From assembly GCA_947579605.1 (NCBI GenBank), contig OX388305.1, positions 28,285,542 through 28,349,541 on the forward strand: DNA of 64,000 bases, in the 5' to 3' direction. Below are positions 61,268 through 64,000 of the stretch, in pieces (the stretch's first letter is position 1; each line of letters starts with the position of its first letter). Position numbers and translations under genes: made by a program. Origin of the DNA: Athripsodes cinereus (Eukaryota > Arthropoda > Insecta > Trichoptera > Leptoceridae). The notes below the pieces were generated by a model. It was not told the origin of the DNA. It was given only the letters and a program-made list of their open reading frames with translations, and made no database searches.

Positions 61268-61530
61268 TACACTGAGAAAAATACTAACGATATTTCACAA
61301 CGAATCATTGGTACGTACTATCAGATTAGGACCAGAGATCGTACAAACGATTCATTAGTACGAATCTATAATATTAACTCTTCGCAAACAAGTTGTTGGT
61401 AAATTTACCAATGATTTGTTTGCGAAGAGTTAATATTATAGATTTATACCAATGAATCGTTTGTACGATCTCTGGTCCTAATCTGATAGTACCGTACCAA
61501 TGATTCGTTTTGAGTATTTTTCTCAGTGTA
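61268..61530. mobile_element. Near-perfect palindromic MITE with TA target duplication
   Basis: The 259-bp element at 61270-61528 begins CACTGAGAAAAATACT and ends with its exact complement AGTATTTTTCTCAGTG. It is bordered by TA on both sides (61268-61269 and 61529-61530). Almost the whole length folds into one hairpin whose centre is the perfect palindrome TTGGTAAATTTACCAA at 61396-61411, so there is practically no loop. Arms differ by a few substitutions and one indel near the outer end. TA duplications and palindromic build fit a Tc1/mariner-type MITE. The CACTG ends alone do not settle the superfamily. No transposase is present. Confidence 0.9.
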
Positions 61531-63232
61531 TCTATAAAGCATATTGTTGTAATTCATCATATTTTGAAGGTTTTTTATATTTCAAATAAATCAAACAATA
61601 TTTTTGTAAGATTATAAAAATATCCCCTACAGTTTGAATTAAAAAAATAAATATATGATAATAATATTTCCTTTTAAAATAATCAAATTAAATAATATAA
61701 TGTTACGTAAATATTTGGATTGATAGTACGGGTATGTGGTTATTAATGCGGTCTCATACAGAGTGTAGTTTCCTCCATTAAAATTTTGATTGATGTTTTT
61801 ATACAGTATAAATCCATTTGAAAATAACCACATAATGGAAAAGTTGTTGCTCGATGTTTTTGATTTTCTATACTTTGCCTGTCAATATCCTGATGTGTTG
61901 AGATTTTCAAACTAGTGTTCGTGGATTTTTTTTGTGCAGTGGGTGATTTTCAATCAAAATAGATTTTAAGAAAATTTATTGTATAATTTTTATTAATAAG
62001 TCAATAGAGATAATAAAAAATAAACTAATATAAAATTATTTAGTAACAAAAATATTTTTGATCATCAATATCTGTTGAAAAATTGTTGAAATATTGTTTA
62101 AAAAATGTTTTTTTTCAGTGTCTACGTATCAGGCATTCGGCAGGCATAATGTGAAAAAGTCAAAGGCATTGAACAACATGGTCTGGTTGTTCAGAAAGTT
62201 ACGTCTAAAAAAATTTAATAATTGGCGATAGAATTGATAATTTTATTATGCAATATTTCTATTTATCTAATTTGATTATATAATTATTTTTGCGTTGCCC
62301 CTCAAGCGTTATTAAATAATTATTTTATTTTGTTGTCCATGTCAAATTTAATGTCACTCTCATACTGGCAAAGTGAACTTTTTTTAATAAAATAACTGGG
62401 TGAATATTTATGTATAGTAAATTGTTGCAGGTGAATATTCATCTCCTCTTCTACAGCTGCTTTGGTTCCATCTTTAGACTAGACATCTTCTATGATTTTT
62501 CACATACTTCTGTCGCAAAACGCAAAAGTGTGTAATCAACATCGTTAGCAAAAGTAGAAATTTATAAATATTCGAATATTATGTACTAGTATTTAATGTA
62601 AAACAAACGGATTGATAAGGATTTACCACATATTCAGATAAATATACGAGTATCTTGCGTCTTGTTCAGCTTCAACTACTTGGTTGATTATATACTATCT
62701 ATAATCAAGCAACTAGTTGTACTCTAGTACGTAATTTATTCTACATGGTTGGTAAAACTAAAACCGAATTTCGCCATTTATCAAGTCAACTCCCATCTTG
62801 GCAATCGAAATATTATATTGCAAGACATAAATATATATTTGTCTTCCTTATATTGTAAAGTTTACACATTGCTGAAAAATGCATCTCTTCCGGTGACCCA
62901 ATAATTTTGGCACATTTTCTCTGACGTCATGAGAGCAATCGCTGTCGTTCAACTCTTAACCCCGTCTCCATGGCGCCTTCAGGTTGTTGCACTGATAATA
63001 ACTGCATACTTTATAATATTATGTGCGGTAGCTCCTTTAATAAAGGAATTTATATTTCACTAGCAAACTTTTTCAAATTACCATGTAAAACGTCACATAA
63101 AGCGACTTTTCGTGTAAAATGTGGACAATTAATCAAACTTCTCTAAGAAACGCATTTCTAGAAAACATAAAATGACGTGATTCCACATTGCTACAATTTT
63201 TTTTCAATTTTTAAATTTTCAGTGTAATTAAT
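61531..63232. other. Gene-free stretch downstream of the TPR gene
   Basis: It contains a 47-bp imperfect hairpin at 62673-62719 and a smaller dyad at 62172-62195 (TGAACAAC...GTTGTTCA). A GC-richer patch at 62885-62995 includes a perfect TGACGTCA. No coding frame is supported. Confidence 0.4.
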
Positions 63233-63238
63233 TTTATT
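63233..63238 (-). promoter_or_regulatory. Candidate polyadenylation signal for the TPR gene
   Basis: AATAAA on the minus strand lies 37 bp beyond the stop codon of the 240-residue gene. The position is plausible for a short 3' untranslated region. In DNA this AT-rich the match could be chance. Confidence 0.45.
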
Positions 63239-63274
63239 ATTGAAACAAATAAAAAATATTTTTTAACAGCCACA

Positions 63275-63997
63275 TTATATGAGACGTATTTCATGTATTT
63301 TCTGATCAATTTTTTGTAAAATGTTTTTAATTTCAGTCGATGGGTCTAAAGCGTAAGCTTTTTTCACAACATTTCTTGAATTATTTAAGATAACTTCTGC
63401 TTTAGTAACCTTAACAAGGTTTTCAGCATCCATTGCCTCTTTGAAAAGATGGTCAGAATATTCCTTTATTGCCTTGATTTTATTTTGAATCACTTCGTTC
63501 TTTACATCCTTATCTTGAACAAAAACCAACGCTGCATCGAAACTATTCAAAGCTTTTTCATATTCTCCACTGTGTGTAAAAAATGTTCCTTCTTCATGCA
63601 ATTGTTGCACTTTCTCATCCACAAGTTGCTTGAACGTATTTTTGAGTGTAATGACAAGAGTGTCATCATTTTCTCTCTCGTATTCCAAAATATGACTTTT
63701 TTTAATATGTTCAAAATGAGATGTTTCACCAACGGCATATTTTTGGTTTATTTTGAAACAATCCTCTGTACCGTCACTAAATTTTAGAGTCATATTGAAG
63801 AAACACAAATTACCGTTCGGATTAAGTTTGAGAATTTTTTCTTTGCAAAATCTGGAATTAATTCTTGATTGGGCATACTGCAAGTCCGGTCTGTATGGAG
63901 TGACCCACCTGAACGTGTCCAAACCCCAGACTAGCACTTTAACTATGTCACGATTAGTATCGTTCATAATTCTAAGTTTAGTCTCTACGGCACCCAT
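63275..63997 (-). CDS. 240-residue TPR-like protein, family unknown
   Basis: An intact single-exon frame far longer than any other in the window. Two halves can be seen. Residues 1-95 form a compact region rich in beta-type residues and aromatics (VLVWGLDTFRWVTPY at 21-35, GNLCFFNMTLKFSDGT at 62-77). The start MGAVETK fits the N-myristoylation pattern (Gly2, Thr6). Residues 130-163 match the TPR consensus closely: Gly137, Gly144, Tyr146, Ala149, Phe153, Ala156, Leu157. A weaker second unit ends AYALDPS at 214-220, with Pro219 at the TPR proline position. The rest is helical and charged. There is no signal peptide or membrane segment. TPR units usually bind partner proteins; the N-terminal half is not recognised. 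The ATG lies 3 bp from the window edge, so an upstream exon or start is possible. Whether it is a host gene, a retrocopy or horizontally acquired cannot be decided here. Confidence 0.85.
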   Translation of the reverse strand: MGAVETKLRIMNDTNRDIVKVLVWGLDTFRWVTPYRPDLQYAQSRINSRFCKEKILKLNPNGNLCFFNMTLKFSDGTEDCFKINQKYAVGETSHFEHIKKSHILEYERENDDTLVITLKNTFKQLVDEKVQQLHEEGTFFTHSGEYEKALNSFDAALVFVQDKDVKNEVIQNKIKAIKEYSDHLFKEAMDAENLVKVTKAEVILNNSRNVVKKAYALDPSTEIKNILQKIDQKIHEIRLI

Positions 63998-64000
63998 GTT

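Noticed and set aside
63449..63787. 112-codon plus-strand frame
   Set aside because: Antisense shadow of the 240-residue TPR gene, which has the more protein-like composition and clear TPR positions.

Overview
This window is AT-rich, gene-poor nuclear DNA from an animal, almost certainly an insect. The signs are many 5'-truncated non-LTR retrotransposon tails of the kind scattered through insect genomes, a tRNA-headed SINE family, short TACCTA-type and TTAGG-type motifs, and long stretches without coding sequence. A moth or butterfly fits the 3'-terminal LINE peptides and tails well, but a hemipteran is not excluded. There are no bacterial-style operons, no CRISPR array and no rRNA or functional tRNA gene.

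Layout. Positions 1-8980 are a dense satellite array built from monomers of about 104-120 bp of two alternating types. It carries a near-identical macro-repeat of about 4.02 kb (1-3939 and 4022-7961). From 8981 to about 9700 the array decays and some monomers appear in inverted orientation. From 9.7 kb to 63 kb the sequence is intergenic or intronic and peppered with short mobile-element remnants. I group these as: LINE-A (33.3, 38.0, 44.7 and 46.9 kb), LINE-B (12.0, 35.8, 46.6 kb), LINE-D (18.3, 54.5 kb), LINE-W (19.9, 50.7 kb), LINE-X (13.0, 24.4-24.96, 37.0 kb), LINE-Y (24.65, 25.7, 49.1 kb), single copies E (46.9 kb), F (48.4 kb) and G (58.2 kb), a five-copy tRNA-derived SINE, a short element Z whose 3' end matches LINE-A, two further short families (U and V), and two fold-back elements (10.3 and 61.3 kb). 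These letters are labels of convenience, not database names. Two insertions are visibly nested, with target-site duplications: Y inside X at 24.65 kb, and E inside A at 46.93 kb.

Genes. Only two protein-coding features are credible. The first is an intact single-exon reading frame at 63275-63997 on the minus strand, encoding a 240-residue protein with an N-myristoylation-type start and at least one TPR-like repeat. Its family is not recognised. The second is a candidate internal exon at 55925-56092 on the plus strand, 56 codons, flanked by good splice sites and much richer in GC than its surroundings. If real, it puts part of this window inside a long intron of an unidentified gene.

No multi-gene system was found. 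The most notable things are the satellite architecture and its inverted edge, the Z/LINE-A tail sharing, the conserved hairpins of the SINE body, the 259-bp near-perfect palindromic element at 61.3 kb, and the orphan TPR gene.
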